Shown here one piece after another: positions 1-8,957 of a stretch of 64,000 nt of DNA (position 1 is the stretch's first letter; each line of letters starts with the position of its first letter). The notes beneath the pieces are model-generated. The model ran no database searches. It had not been told where the DNA came from and saw only the letters and a program-made list of their open reading frames with translations. This stretch comes from Cellulophaga sp. 20_2_10 (GTDB lineage Bacteria > Bacteroidota > Bacteroidia > Flavobacteriales > Flavobacteriaceae). The stretch covers positions 124,001-188,000 of the forward strand of contig NZ_JAMCOJ010000001.1 in assembly GCF_023476645.1 (NCBI RefSeq). Direction: 5' to 3'. A program made the position numbers and the translations under genes.

Positions 1-1
1 C

Positions 2-1378
2 GGTTTAGGTAATTATCAATATGGTTTATTTACAGATGCTACATTAACAAATCAAATTAGAGCATACCAAGCATCAGAAATATTTGCAGATTTACCAATG
101 GGTACCTATTATGTAAACGTACAGAGTAATGATTGTGAAACAATATCTACAGTAATAAACATAACAGAACCTACGGCATTAAATGTAATACCAGATATTA
201 CAAATGTGAGTTGTAATGGTGATGATGATGGTAGTATTGTTTTAAATGTAACAGGTGGTACAGGCAACTATCAATATGCAATATCTCCAAACTTAAATCA
301 GTTTGATGATGAAAATGTATTTGATGAATTAATAGCTGGTGATTATAGTGTTATAGTACAGGATGCTAATGGTTGTTTTGAGCTTATTGAGTTTACAATT
401 ACAGAACCAGTAGTATTAGGTATGAGTTTAACATCTACACCAGAAATTTGTGCTGGTGAAGAAGATGGTACTATAACAGTTACAGCAACGGGCGGTACAT
501 CTGCATACAGTACAAGTATAAATAGTAACGATGATGCCGACTTTGTAGAAGGTAGAATGTTGTTTACAGATTTAGCAAGCGGTAGTTATGTAATATTTGT
601 AAAAGATGCAATGGGTTGTATAACTAACCAGGTTATAGAAATAGAAGCTGGTGCAAACTTAACTGTTACACCAGAGGTTATTTACGAGTGTACTGGCGAT
701 ACTCCAAACAATAGCATTTCGCTTATTTTTGAAGATCCAACAGTAACATCAGATGTGTTATACGGTTTAGATACTGCAGACCCAGCACTTATGGTGTTAA
801 GTCCAGACTTTACTAATATGGCTCCTGGTATGCACTTTATAACAATTGCACACGCAAATGGTTGTACAAATACAATTAATTTTGAAATTGAAGATTTTGA
901 ACCATTAGCATTATTTGTAGAGCAACAAAGTATAAACGAGATTACTGCTTTAGCTACAGGCGGTAAACCAGGGTATACATATTACTTTAACGATGTTAAC
1001 AACGGAGAAGATAATACGTTTTATATTAAGAAAACCGATACATATACTGTAAGAGTTGTAGATGAAAACGGATGTGAATCTATACAAACCATTTTTATGG
1101 AGTTTATAGATATAGAAATTCCTAATTTCTTTACACCAGATGGTGACGGACAAAACGATTTATGGATACCTAAAAACATAGATCAGTTTCCAGATATTTA
1201 TATTACAATTTTTGACCGTTACGGTAGAGAAGTGTATAAGTTAAAAGATAACGAACAAGGCTGGGATGGTTTATACCAAAAAACAGATTTACCTACCGGA
1301 GATTACTGGTATGTAATTAAGTTAAATGGTGAGAACGATACTAGAGAGTTTGTTGGACACTTTACATTATACAGATAA
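2..1378 (+). CDS. SprB-repeat surface protein with T9SS type B sorting domain (C-terminal part)
   Basis: The reading frame is open from base 2, so the gene starts before the window and only about 458 residues are visible. Three repeat units are seen, each opening with a Cys-Asn/Ala-Gly-Asp/Glu motif such as VSCNGDDDG and closing with D/H-A-x-GC (DANGC, DAMGC, HANGC). This is the pattern of SprB repeats of gliding adhesins. The last 85 residues carry the CHU_C/type B signal: IPNFFTPDGDGQND, FDRYGREVY, GWDG, DYWY, ending GHFTLYR. Such proteins are exported by the type IX secretion system and held on the cell surface, often as adhesins. Ligand unknown. The sorting signal is clear; the role in gliding is inferred. 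Confidence 0.9.
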   Translation, partial: GLGNYQYGLFTDATLTNQIRAYQASEIFADLPMGTYYVNVQSNDCETISTVINITEPTALNVIPDITNVSCNGDDDGSIVLNVTGGTGNYQYAISPNLNQFDDENVFDELIAGDYSVIVQDANGCFELIEFTITEPVVLGMSLTSTPEICAGEEDGTITVTATGGTSAYSTSINSNDDADFVEGRMLFTDLASGSYVIFVKDAMGCITNQVIEIEAGANLTVTPEVIYECTGDTPNNSISLIFEDPTVTSDVLYGLDTADPALMVLSPDFTNMAPGMHFITIAHANGCTNTINFEIEDFEPLALFVEQQSINEITALATGGKPGYTYYFNDVNNGEDNTFYIKKTDTYTVRVVDENGCESIQTIFMEFIDIEIPNFFTPDGDGQNDLWIPKNIDQFPDIYITIFDRYGREVYKLKDNEQGWDGLYQKTDLPTGDYWYVIKLNGENDTREFVGHFTLYR

Positions 1379-1400
1379 TATCAATTTTTTAGATTGATGT

Positions 1401-1437
1401 AAAAGCCCTTCTATTTTTATAGAAGGGCTTTTTATTT
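1401..1437 (+). terminator. Intrinsic terminator after the SprB-repeat gene
   Basis: A perfect 12-bp stem (AAAAGCCCTTCT pairing with AGAAGGGCTTTT) with an 8-base loop is followed by a T-rich tail. It lies 22 bases after the stop codon and separates this gene from the small genes that follow. Confidence 0.85.
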
Positions 1438-1496
1438 TATAAGTTTAATATGGTTTTATTACATTTGAAAAATCTTAGACAAACAAACTGAACAGG

Positions 1497-1691
1497 TTGA
1501 ATACAACTAAATTTGTACTTTTTACAGCAGAAAATAAATACGTAGTAGAGTATTTGTTGCAACAACTAATATTGAGCGATAGTATTACTGAAGCTCTTAT
1601 TTTTGATAATTATGACCTAGCTATAGGTTTTAGAAAAATGCTGGTAAAAAATTGCAATCTAGACTGCTCTATAAATACTTATATAGAATAA
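1497..1691 (+). CDS. Small hypothetical protein (64 aa)
   Basis: The frame opens with TTG at 1497; no ATG start is available. A sequence TACATTTG, matching the Bacteroidota -7 element TAnnTTTG, lies at 1460-1467. The protein is mixed hydrophobic and acidic with no signal peptide and no membrane helix, and I do not recognise a family. The VLFTAENKYVVEYLL opening resembles small one-domain alpha/beta proteins, but that is only an impression. It stands alone between a terminator and the next gene. Confidence 0.5.
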   Translation: MNTTKFVLFTAENKYVVEYLLQQLILSDSITEALIFDNYDLAIGFRKMLVKNCNLDCSINTYIE

Positions 1692-1825
1692 TTTTTGCTT
1701 CATTAAAAAACAATTTCTAAATTACTCACTGTAAGAACTATCTTTTGTGTTTGAGAGTAATAACTTTTGTTTAATACGAAGATCTGGTAAAAGAAGTTCA
1801 TAAATAACTTAAAATATACCCAAAT

Positions 1826-2518
1826 TTGAAAGATTATTTTTATGAGGTTGAGAAACCAAGAATTTTAAAAATTTTAATGTTTTTAAAGGAGTCTTTACCT
1901 AAAAAATGTACTAAAACTAATTATCAACTTACTCAAAATTTATTGCAAAAGCCATTTAGTTCCGAACTAAATCTTCAGGAAAAATTGCAAATAATTGCAG
2001 ACGAAATGCGTGTGCACTTATTAATTAAAGAACCAATAAAGATCTTAACTCTTCAAAATGTTGAAGCCGGAAAATTTGAAATGATAAATGATTTAAATTG
2101 TATTTATATAAATGCAAATACAGGTACTCAAAATTTTCATCAAAAAATTGCAATTCTAGCGCATGAAATGTCACATTATTATTTAATGAGAAAACACAAT
2201 ATAAAAAAAGAGTTTGTTAAAGAGAATGAACTGTTAACAGAATTGAATGCCGTGTATTGTGGATTTGGTTTTTTATTATATAATGGATATCAAGAAGAAA
2301 AAATAGAATTAGGAAATAAGACTCACAAGCACAAAGTTGGTTATATTAGTACTAAAGTTGTTCAGGAAACAATAATACAAACAGCTTATGTTAGAAAGCA
2401 AAACCCTAATCATATTATGAAAAACTTAGATTTAGGATTTAAAGACACAATTACTTTAAAATTTAAACTAAAAAAATTAGTTAAGGAATACAATTTAGCA
2501 ATGGCTACTAAAAATTAA
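1826..2518 (+). CDS. HExxH metallopeptidase-like protein (ImmA/IrrE-like)
   Basis: Residues 113-117 read HEMSH, the HExxH zinc motif, inside the helix ILAHEMSHYYLMR. Downstream glutamates at 135 and 139 (ENELLTELNAVYCGFG) are placed like the third zinc ligand of the ImmA/IrrE gluzincin group. There is no signal peptide, so a cytosolic protease or protease-like protein is expected. ImmA-like proteins cut repressors or act in stress and mobile-element regulation, but no repressor gene is adjacent. The start is TTG at 1826; an internal ATG at residue 18 is possible. It is followed 12 bases on by the next gene. The motif is seen; the substrate is unknown. Confidence 0.65.
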   Translation: MKDYFYEVEKPRILKILMFLKESLPKKCTKTNYQLTQNLLQKPFSSELNLQEKLQIIADEMRVHLLIKEPIKILTLQNVEAGKFEMINDLNCIYINANTGTQNFHQKIAILAHEMSHYYLMRKHNIKKEFVKENELLTELNAVYCGFGFLLYNGYQEEKIELGNKTHKHKVGYISTKVVQETIIQTAYVRKQNPNHIMKNLDLGFKDTITLKFKLKKLVKEYNLAMATKN

Positions 2519-2530
2519 TTAAAATAAAAA

Positions 2531-3019
2531 ATGGGACTATTTAATTTTTTTAAAAAGAAAGATAGCAATACAAATAAAAGTGAAACGTCTAAAGATGAGC
2601 AACAAAACAAATTTATAAGTGATATGACTAAGTCTGCTGAATTCTTTGTAAACAGCAGTTCTGAAAATTTTAAAGGATTAGATTATACTGTTAAGAGTTT
2701 AGAAGTTGTTGATGATATGTTAGATGAGGCATCTGATTTTTATACGCAAATGGATAAGGAACAACAGCAAAATTTAATTACGACAGTTGGCTCCTATATT
2801 TTTGAAGTAGCGCGACAAAATTTTGGAGGAAAATATTTTTGGTATGATAAATTAAATCAACCAATTCTTGTTACTGGTCAGCCTAATTTTGAAGCTTCAA
2901 TTATAGCCAATGACAAAGTTGAAAAGAGGCTAGTAAATGGTGCAGAAGATAATATCCCTTTTTATTTTATTGGTTATGTGCAGCTTGTAAATAACAAGAA
3001 ATCAGGAATGATTGTTTAA
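2531..3019 (+). CDS. Hypothetical cytosolic protein (162 aa)
   Basis: The N-terminus is basic and low in complexity (MGLFNFFKKKDSNTNKS), followed by an acidic helical part and then a globular stretch with VGSYIFEVARQNFGG, KYFWY and QPILVTGQPNF. This GSYIxEVxRxNxGGxxxWY pattern occurs in several small proteins that neighbour immunity-like genes, but I cannot name a family with confidence. There is no signal peptide or membrane helix. It lies 12 bases after the HExxH gene and may be co-transcribed with it. Confidence 0.55.
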   Translation: MGLFNFFKKKDSNTNKSETSKDEQQNKFISDMTKSAEFFVNSSSENFKGLDYTVKSLEVVDDMLDEASDFYTQMDKEQQQNLITTVGSYIFEVARQNFGGKYFWYDKLNQPILVTGQPNFEASIIANDKVEKRLVNGAEDNIPFYFIGYVQLVNNKKSGMIV

Positions 3020-3077
3020 ATCTTAACATCAATACATAAAAATTAAAAAACTATAAATTCTTAATAGTAAATAACAT

Positions 3078-4301
3078 ATGATTTGTACTGTATATACACA
3101 TAAACTAGGTGTAGATAAAATTGTAGAAGTACTAGAAAAAGGTATTTCTAATGTAAATGTAAGCGTAAATACTACAGATAATTCTAGCTTAATAACAGTA
3201 GAAACTAAAGGTGGTTTATTTGGTAAAGACAGTAAATTGGTAATTCGTAAAAGAGAAAGGTTACAACCAGATTACCAAATTCACGAAAGCAAAGAGTGCC
3301 CTTTAAACGAGAATCTAAAAGGTTTGTATGGGTATATAAACTCTCTACCAACAACTAACGAAAAGGTAAAAGGTTTGTTCTTGGCTAAAGTACAAACAAT
3401 AAACTCAGAGTTTTCTATACAACAAGAAAAAGGTACAACCAATAACCTAAAAGAGGTAATACAAAACTTGGCTCAGGAATTAGATGCTATCCTTTTTGTA
3501 CAACCAGATGCTATAATATCAAAATCTAACGGGCAGCATTTTTTAGATAAAAACTTAGATTTAATTATAGACGCTACTGGTACGTGCGAAATAGAAGATT
3601 TAACGGTAAACATAGACTCTAAGTATTATGACAAACCACAAGTAGAAATTACAGAGGACCAGAAAATAAGAAAAGAAAAAAACGATGCATTTATAGCATC
3701 AAAAAATATAAAAGCAAATAAGAATTTACCATATATAGATAGTGAAAATAGCGCCATAATACGCACTGCTAAAGAAGTAGCAGAACGTTTAACTATTTTA
3801 GCCATTACCAATCAGGTTGCATTTAACACAATGGCTGCTCCAGAGGCAATTAACTATATTTTAGAACATAATTTGTCTAATTTGGTAACAGCCAAAGAAA
3901 AAGCATTTTTAGAAAACTCTACAGACGAGCAAAAAAATCACGAAACTTGGAAGTGTGAGTGTATTTGGACGCTTTATTGGGCATTAAAAAAGGTAGACGA
4001 TTTAGGGTTTCCAAATCAGTTAGCAGATTTAAACAATGTACCAATAGAAGATTATCCAATAGGGAAAAATAAAAATCCGTGGGACTTTATTAATGCACAA
4101 ACCCAATTAAGAAGTACATCAGAACTATTAGATGCAAACGATTTGTATTATCGTTTAGACTGGGCCTGTGTAGATGCTCGAATAAACGAACAACAGTTAG
4201 AAGAAGTTCACGGTGGCGTTGTGTACGAAAGGCATTATGCGCTAAACTGGCTTGTAAATCATATGGATGCCGAATGGGATGATGTTTCTTGTGACACTTA
4301 A
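3078..4301 (+). CDS. DUF4272 domain protein
   Basis: The C-terminal half (about residues 190-407) has the DUF4272 signature throughout: RTAKEVAERL, AKEKAFLENS, WKCECIWTLYWAL, LRSTSELLDANDLYYRLDWAC, VVYERHYALNWL and the final WDDVSCDT. The first about 180 residues form a separate alpha/beta part that probably forms its own domain. DUF4272 has no known biochemical activity and is common in clusters of small immunity-like genes in Bacteroidota. No signal peptide, so cytosolic. Family assignment is firm; function unknown. Confidence 0.85.
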   Translation: MICTVYTHKLGVDKIVEVLEKGISNVNVSVNTTDNSSLITVETKGGLFGKDSKLVIRKRERLQPDYQIHESKECPLNENLKGLYGYINSLPTTNEKVKGLFLAKVQTINSEFSIQQEKGTTNNLKEVIQNLAQELDAILFVQPDAIISKSNGQHFLDKNLDLIIDATGTCEIEDLTVNIDSKYYDKPQVEITEDQKIRKEKNDAFIASKNIKANKNLPYIDSENSAIIRTAKEVAERLTILAITNQVAFNTMAAPEAINYILEHNLSNLVTAKEKAFLENSTDEQKNHETWKCECIWTLYWALKKVDDLGFPNQLADLNNVPIEDYPIGKNKNPWDFINAQTQLRSTSELLDANDLYYRLDWACVDARINEQQLEEVHGGVVYERHYALNWLVNHMDAEWDDVSCDT

Positions 4302-4328
4302 AATTTATTATTCATAAAAATCTAAAAT

Positions 4329-4859
4329 ATGCCTAGAGCTATTGTTTTAACAATTATTGTATTTGCTGCAATTGTAATTTTCTCTGTATTTATTATTCCT
4401 AAAAAGAAAAATAATAATGTAACAGCGATTAAAAACACTAAAAATTTAAAGCCTAAAAGTGCTGCCGTTGTTGTAAATAATAAAGGCGGCAACTATGCAG
4501 AAAAGTTAGAAAAAGCCAAAGAGTTTTATCCTTTTGTTAAATGGAGAACAAACTTTACAGCGTATGATATGGAGCAGTACACAGAGGAAAACTGTAATTC
4601 TGCAAAACATATTTTTGATACCTTAATAGCGGATTTAATTACTGTAGGAGAGCGTAGTGAAGAAAAGAACAAAGTAGCGCTATTTGAAACCGCTATAAAC
4701 GCATTAAATAATTTAGACAGTAAGGCAGAAGGTTTAATTGAAACTGGAGAAAGAGAAGATTTATGCGAGCTCATAGATTACATTACAATAGCAGCTGGTT
4801 TAAATCCAGATGATTATGCAGATGGCGAAGGCTTAGCAGATTTATGGAGAGATTGGTAG
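4329..4859 (+). CDS. Membrane-anchored hypothetical protein (176 aa)
   Basis: A single hydrophobic helix at residues 3-24 (AIVLTIIVFAAIVIFSVFII) followed by a lysine/asparagine-rich linker anchors an acidic helical domain. This ends in LIETGEREDLCELIDYITIAAGLNPDDYADGEGLADLWRDW. The LIETGERE-LCELID-AAGL-DG-A-WR pattern is shared by a group of small uncharacterised bacterial proteins. It follows the DUF4272 gene by 27 bases and may be in the same transcript. Function unknown. Confidence 0.55.
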   Translation: MPRAIVLTIIVFAAIVIFSVFIIPKKKNNNVTAIKNTKNLKPKSAAVVVNNKGGNYAEKLEKAKEFYPFVKWRTNFTAYDMEQYTEENCNSAKHIFDTLIADLITVGERSEEKNKVALFETAINALNNLDSKAEGLIETGEREDLCELIDYITIAAGLNPDDYADGEGLADLWRDW

Positions 4860-4917
4860 TTTTTTAGTAGGAATAGGATAGAATCAAAGATAAAAACAGT
4901 GGATTTAACAAACAATA

Positions 4918-5613
4918 ATGAATGAAGATTTAAGAGATACCGCAGCGCATAAATCTAAGTTAAAAAGGATAGACAAGGACTATCTGTACAATGAAATTAA
5001 AGGGGTATTTAACTTAGAAAAAGGACTTTTCTTAACAATAAAGAATTTGTTGGTTAGGCCAGGTAAATCAGTTAGAGAATTTCTTTTTGAAAACAGGAAA
5101 AAATATGTAAAACCAATTATATTTTTGATTCTTACGTCCTTATTTTTCTCTTTAATAATAAGTTTATTAGATATTAATCTTAGCTTTTTTAATATTGATA
5201 AGATTGAAGGATTAAAAGGGAAACTAAGATCTAAGGAAATTGGAGATTGGTCACAAAATAATCTTGGATACTCTCAGTTAATAATGGGAGTTTTTATTGC
5301 CTTTTGGTTAAAGGTGTTTTATAGAAAAATGAATTATAATCTTTACGAAATTTTAATTCTTTTATCATTTGTATTGGGCGAATCTTTTATAATATTTGGG
5401 ATTTTTGTTTTTTTAGCTGCCATTTTAAATAGTGCGGTAATAGGGCTTATTGGTACTTTAATTTACTTTATCTATATCATTTGGGCTATTGGTCAATTTT
5501 TTGGAGAACATAAGTTTATAAATTATTTAAAGTCCTTTTTTGCATACGCTTTAGGCAATATTACGTATTTAATGATCATGACATTAATAGCTTTTCTTTT
5601 AAAGTTCCTTTAA
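4918..5613 (+). CDS. DUF3667-like integral membrane protein
   Basis: After a 30-residue soluble start comes FNLEKGLFLTIKNLLVRPGKSVREFLFENRKKYVKPIIFLIL, the hallmark of DUF3667 (a rPGk-iReyl--R--Y--Pi pattern). Four to five hydrophobic helices follow (about residues 60-85, 115-135, 145-165, 168-195, 205-230). Most DUF3667 proteins begin with a zinc ribbon (CxxC pairs); this one has none, so it is a short variant. No function is known for the family beyond its membrane location. Confidence 0.7.
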   Translation: MNEDLRDTAAHKSKLKRIDKDYLYNEIKGVFNLEKGLFLTIKNLLVRPGKSVREFLFENRKKYVKPIIFLILTSLFFSLIISLLDINLSFFNIDKIEGLKGKLRSKEIGDWSQNNLGYSQLIMGVFIAFWLKVFYRKMNYNLYEILILLSFVLGESFIIFGIFVFLAAILNSAVIGLIGTLIYFIYIIWAIGQFFGEHKFINYLKSFFAYALGNITYLMIMTLIAFLLKFL

Positions 5614-5634
5614 ATAAAAACCAACCAAAAAAAA

Positions 5635-5889
5635 ATGAAAACACAAGATTTAAAAGGTAAACCAACAGATCAATTAAAAGGAGAATTAAATATGCTTAAA
5701 GTACTAACCATAGCGCTTAGTGTGGTTGTGTTTTTGCTATTTGCAATCTGTATGTACGGTTTAATACTAAAAGACAATAACGGTGTATTTATACCATTAA
5801 TGGTGGTTGCTTTTTCAACAGGAAGTATGATTCCTATGAACTATATGAATATGAAAAAAATCAAGGAAGAGTTGAAAACCAGAGATTAA
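5635..5889 (+). CDS. Small two-helix membrane protein (84 aa)
   Basis: Two transmembrane helices (about residues 20-46 and 53-69) lie between a charged N-terminus (MKTQDLKGKPTDQLKGELNM) and a charged tail (KKIKEELKTRD). It sits 21 bases after the DUF3667-like gene, and the two may form a membrane pair. No family recognised. Confidence 0.6.
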   Translation: MKTQDLKGKPTDQLKGELNMLKVLTIALSVVVFLLFAICMYGLILKDNNGVFIPLMVVAFSTGSMIPMNYMNMKKIKEELKTRD

Positions 5890-5932
5890 TTTTCAACATA
5901 AAATAGAGTGGTGCTAACACTAAATAATAATT

Positions 5933-6763
5933 ATGAAACAGCTTGTATTTATTCTAATAATAATTCTGTCTTATTTGGGCAACGCGCAAGAATGTAATTA
6001 CCTTGGGGTGGATAAAAAATTTGAAAATGGTGATACTACTTATTTGTTTGGAGATAATGTAAGATTAAGATCATTACCGTCATCAGATTCAGAAATTATA
6101 GCAACCCTTAAAATAGGAACACCGCTGCAAATTGTTGCGTTAACAGATATAACAGAGACATTTAATGGTATACGATCTCCCTGGTATAAAGTACGCTATA
6201 ACAATGAAACGGGCTATGTGCTTGGTGGCTTAATTTCTATGACTAAAGTAGAAGAAGAAAACGTAAACTGTTTTGTTAATCTAGAACAAAAAGAATCCAT
6301 AATGTACATTGTAATTAGGGTTGTTTCGACCTTAAAGCCTAATTATATAGAGCATAAATCGTTGTTTTTAGGTGATAATAATGGTTTTTGTATCAAATTA
6401 TACAATAACAGAGGTGTAGAAGGTATTCGCAATATAATTCAGGTGAACTATTTGCCAGAGTCGTGTGGTGCTAATTCTGGAGGGTATTATCTTTTTTATA
6501 ATGATACTGAATTACACAAAGTAATAGACCTTACGAGTAGAGGAGAAATAGGGTATTGGGAATCAGAAAACATTTACTTTCCCAGTGATGAATTAGGAGA
6601 AAAAAATAAGATTATTTACATAAAAGAAAACGGTCAAGATTCTGAAGATAGAGATAGTGAGTTTAATTGGGAGAAATCATCTAAAATGAAAATAAAATTA
6701 GAATGGAAGAACAATAGCCTTACTCCAAATCCTAAAAAAATTAAACGCGAAGATTTAAATTAA
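5933..6763 (+). CDS. Secreted protein with bacterial SH3 domain
   Basis: A signal peptide (KQLVFILIIILSYLGNAQ) is followed by an SH3b-type domain at about residues 37-105: DNVRLRSLPSSDSEIIATL, then WYKVRYNNETGYVLGGLI. SH3b domains in exported proteins usually bind cell-wall or protein partners. The remaining 170 residues form a beta-rich domain with two Cys that I cannot assign. Two more proteins in the window (at 19676 and 46304) have the same signal peptide plus SH3b plan, so this is a local family. Confidence 0.7.
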   Translation: MKQLVFILIIILSYLGNAQECNYLGVDKKFENGDTTYLFGDNVRLRSLPSSDSEIIATLKIGTPLQIVALTDITETFNGIRSPWYKVRYNNETGYVLGGLISMTKVEEENVNCFVNLEQKESIMYIVIRVVSTLKPNYIEHKSLFLGDNNGFCIKLYNNRGVEGIRNIIQVNYLPESCGANSGGYYLFYNDTELHKVIDLTSRGEIGYWESENIYFPSDELGEKNKIIYIKENGQDSEDRDSEFNWEKSSKMKIKLEWKNNSLTPNPKKIKREDLN

Positions 6764-6874
6764 TTCTACAAGCATCAAATATAAAACCGTTGGCTGCACT
6801 TATAAAAAGGGTTTTATTACTTAAAGTATTTACTATAATTTTATTATAAGTTTAAGTAATTTAATGCAAGTACT

Positions 6875-7501
6875 ATGAGTAAAACAATTAGCGGTAAAGA
6901 AAAATCAGAAGAAGAAATAGCAAAATTAGCAGAACAAGCAGAAAGCGGAGATTATAAAATTTATCCAATTTTAAAACCTGCAAATTGGGTTGGTATTAAG
7001 GCAGGAGCTTTAAAATCTAATTTAATTGGTAGTGATGAAGATGGCGATTTAGAAGTTGTTGTAGGCTATGGATACGATACTCCTGATAATTTTATATTTC
7101 TTACAAAAAAGGATTTAGAAAAAAAAGATGGTCCGGAAATCTTAAAAGAAGCATTTGCTAACTTAGAAAACTATGACACTGAATTCGAATTTTGTGAATC
7201 ATTAGAAAACAAAGCTTTAGCATCTAGCGGAACAGATTTTGCTAGTGAACGAATATTGTCTGTAAAACACATGCTAAAAGCTCATAAAATGCTAGAAGCA
7301 GAAGAATTATTAGTATCTGTACCAAGAAGAACTTGTATGATGGTGATTTCTAAAGAGGCAGATAATAAATTAATAAATACATTTCTGTTTTTACACAAAC
7401 ACACGTGGGAAGACGATAGTTTTGGTAATGCACCAATAGCAAACATGCTTTTTGTAGTTAAAAATGGTAGTATTGTTGGTCACGTGCCCTTAGAAGAATA
7501 A
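6875..7501 (+). CDS. Hypothetical cytosolic protein (208 aa)
   Basis: The N-terminus is acidic and helical (KEKSEEEIAKLAEQAESGDY). A globular part follows with PILKPANWVGIKAGALKSN and a C-terminal segment ELLVSVPRRTCMMVISKEAD, FLFLHKHTW and VVKNGSIVGHVPLEE. The SVPRRTCMMVI segment is reminiscent of families that carry SxPxR, but the match is too weak to use. No signal peptide. It is one of the soluble orphan genes between the two T9SS surface proteins. Confidence 0.5.
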   Translation: MSKTISGKEKSEEEIAKLAEQAESGDYKIYPILKPANWVGIKAGALKSNLIGSDEDGDLEVVVGYGYDTPDNFIFLTKKDLEKKDGPEILKEAFANLENYDTEFEFCESLENKALASSGTDFASERILSVKHMLKAHKMLEAEELLVSVPRRTCMMVISKEADNKLINTFLFLHKHTWEDDSFGNAPIANMLFVVKNGSIVGHVPLEE

Positions 7502-7546
7502 ACAGTAACAAGTAAATAGGTTACTAGTAATTAGTAAAATATAAAA

Positions 7547-8035
7547 ATGATTCACTTAATAGTAGGAAATACTGGTTCCGGAAAAACAACTTATGCTAAC
7601 GAGTTGAAAAGGAAAACAAACGGAATTATTTTCTCTATTGATACATGGAACAACACATTATTTATTGCTGATAAAAAACCAGAAGACGGTTTAGAGTGGT
7701 TTTTAGAGAGAATTGATAGGGCAGAAGTGCTAATTATGAATTTGGTACAACAGTTAGAAGCATCTAAAATAGATGCGATATTAGACCTTGGCCTTTCTAA
7801 ATTTCAGCACAGAGAAAAGTTTAGAAAATTTGCAGAAACCAATGGGTACCAGCATAAAACTCATTTTTTAGATGTTTCTAAAGAAACTAGGCTAAACCGA
7901 GTAATGAAACGAAATGCTGAAAAGGGAGATACGTTTGAGTTTGAAGTAAGTAAGGAGAATTTTGATTTTATGGAAACTTGGTTTCAAAAACCAGGCAAAG
8001 AAGAAATGAAAAACGGAATTGTTAGTAGTGAATAG
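7547..8035 (+). CDS. P-loop kinase-like ATP-binding protein
   Basis: The protein begins MIHLIVGNTGSGKTTYANEL, a Walker A motif GNTGSGKT at residues 7-14. It continues with SIDTWNN, ILDLGLSK (a beta strand in the Walker B position) and a lid-like stretch RLNRVMKRNAEKGDTFEF. This matches the small AAA_33/predicted kinase group (COG0645-like), which includes nucleotide, sugar and zeta-toxin-type kinases. Length 162 residues fits. The substrate cannot be told from sequence, and no antitoxin is evident next to it. Confidence 0.75.
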   Translation: MIHLIVGNTGSGKTTYANELKRKTNGIIFSIDTWNNTLFIADKKPEDGLEWFLERIDRAEVLIMNLVQQLEASKIDAILDLGLSKFQHREKFRKFAETNGYQHKTHFLDVSKETRLNRVMKRNAEKGDTFEFEVSKENFDFMETWFQKPGKEEMKNGIVSSE

Positions 8036-8061
8036 TTACAAGTTTAAAAAATAAATAGTTG

Positions 8062-8433
8062 ATGAGCGAATTACGTTTAGAAGAAAATATAGACCCCCAA
8101 GTACAAAACTTAATGATAGATACTTTTGAGCTTGTGGGAGCAAACAAAGGCAATTTAACGGTAGTGGATTTGCTAAAAGGAGAAGCTACTCTAGAAAAAG
8201 TGTTTTTTATGGTAAAAGAATCGGGTTTTTATGAAACTAATGATGCTTTACCCCTTTTAAAAGCTTTAAATATAGAGTTTTCAGAAAATAACACTACAGA
8301 AGATGCATTGTATAAGTCCTGGTCTACAATGGTAGCAACTATGAACAAGGCAACATCTCAAGAAGATTTTAATGCTAAATTTGCATTGTTTGTGCCTTTA
8401 TTATTAAAAAAAATGAAAGAGTTAGATAGTTAA
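8062..8433 (+). CDS. Hypothetical small acidic protein (123 aa)
   Basis: I start it at the ATG at 8062, directly after an in-frame TTG. The protein is helical and acidic, without signal peptide or membrane helix, and no family was recognised. The distance of 26 bases from the kinase-like gene suggests a shared transcript. Confidence 0.5.
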   Translation: MSELRLEENIDPQVQNLMIDTFELVGANKGNLTVVDLLKGEATLEKVFFMVKESGFYETNDALPLLKALNIEFSENNTTEDALYKSWSTMVATMNKATSQEDFNAKFALFVPLLLKKMKELDS

Positions 8434-8481
8434 TTTTTTTAATAAATAAAATCTATCTTTAATTCTTAGAACTATACCACT

Positions 8482-8934
8482 ATGTTTGACTTTTTGCTAG
8501 GTAAAAAAAAGACTATTACGCACCCTATATTAGGTAAACTTACAAGTGACCGCATTAGAGGAAAAGATAAGACTAAGATTTATTCTTGGTCTACAACGGT
8601 AGTATTAGAACCTAAAGCAGAAAAAACTTCTATTTTTTTAGAAGGAAATGAATCTGGCCCGTTTGCAAACCATTTAAATTTTGCGAGTCAGTTAGTAGAG
8701 AATTGGAAAAGCGAATTTATTTCAAAGTTGGCGTTGGAGCTGGCCAAAGGTGATTGCGGAAAAATTGAGAAAAATCTAAATTGGAAGGAAGACTTTTACT
8801 TAGCTGCAATATACCCAATGAATGGTAAAAGTCTAGATTTTGAAGTATCACTAGAGTCCATAGATTCAAGTACAAGTAATGTTATAGGAATTTTTTATAA
8901 AAATGATATAATTACCAGTATTGAAGAATATTAG
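8482..8934 (+). CDS. Hypothetical protein (150 aa), immunity-like context
   Basis: The start MFDFLLGKKKTITHPILGKLTSDR resembles a recurrent opening of small Bacteroidota proteins (MF-FLFGKKK--HP-LG-L), followed by a beta-rich stretch (WSTTVVLEPKAEKTSIFLEG) and a helix. No catalytic motif, signal peptide or membrane helix is visible. Its neighbours are similar single-domain orphans. Function unknown. Confidence 0.55.
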   Translation: MFDFLLGKKKTITHPILGKLTSDRIRGKDKTKIYSWSTTVVLEPKAEKTSIFLEGNESGPFANHLNFASQLVENWKSEFISKLALELAKGDCGKIEKNLNWKEDFYLAAIYPMNGKSLDFEVSLESIDSSTSNVIGIFYKNDIITSIEEY

Positions 8935-8957
8935 TACTTAAACTAAAATTGTTTTTT

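Noticed and set aside
6875-7501. DUF1444/YtpQ family assignment
   Set aside because: Only a short SVPRR-like segment resembles that family; the rest does not match.
7547-8035. Zeta-toxin kinase of a toxin-antitoxin pair
   Set aside because: Only the general P-loop kinase motifs are seen; no epsilon-type antitoxin gene is next to it.
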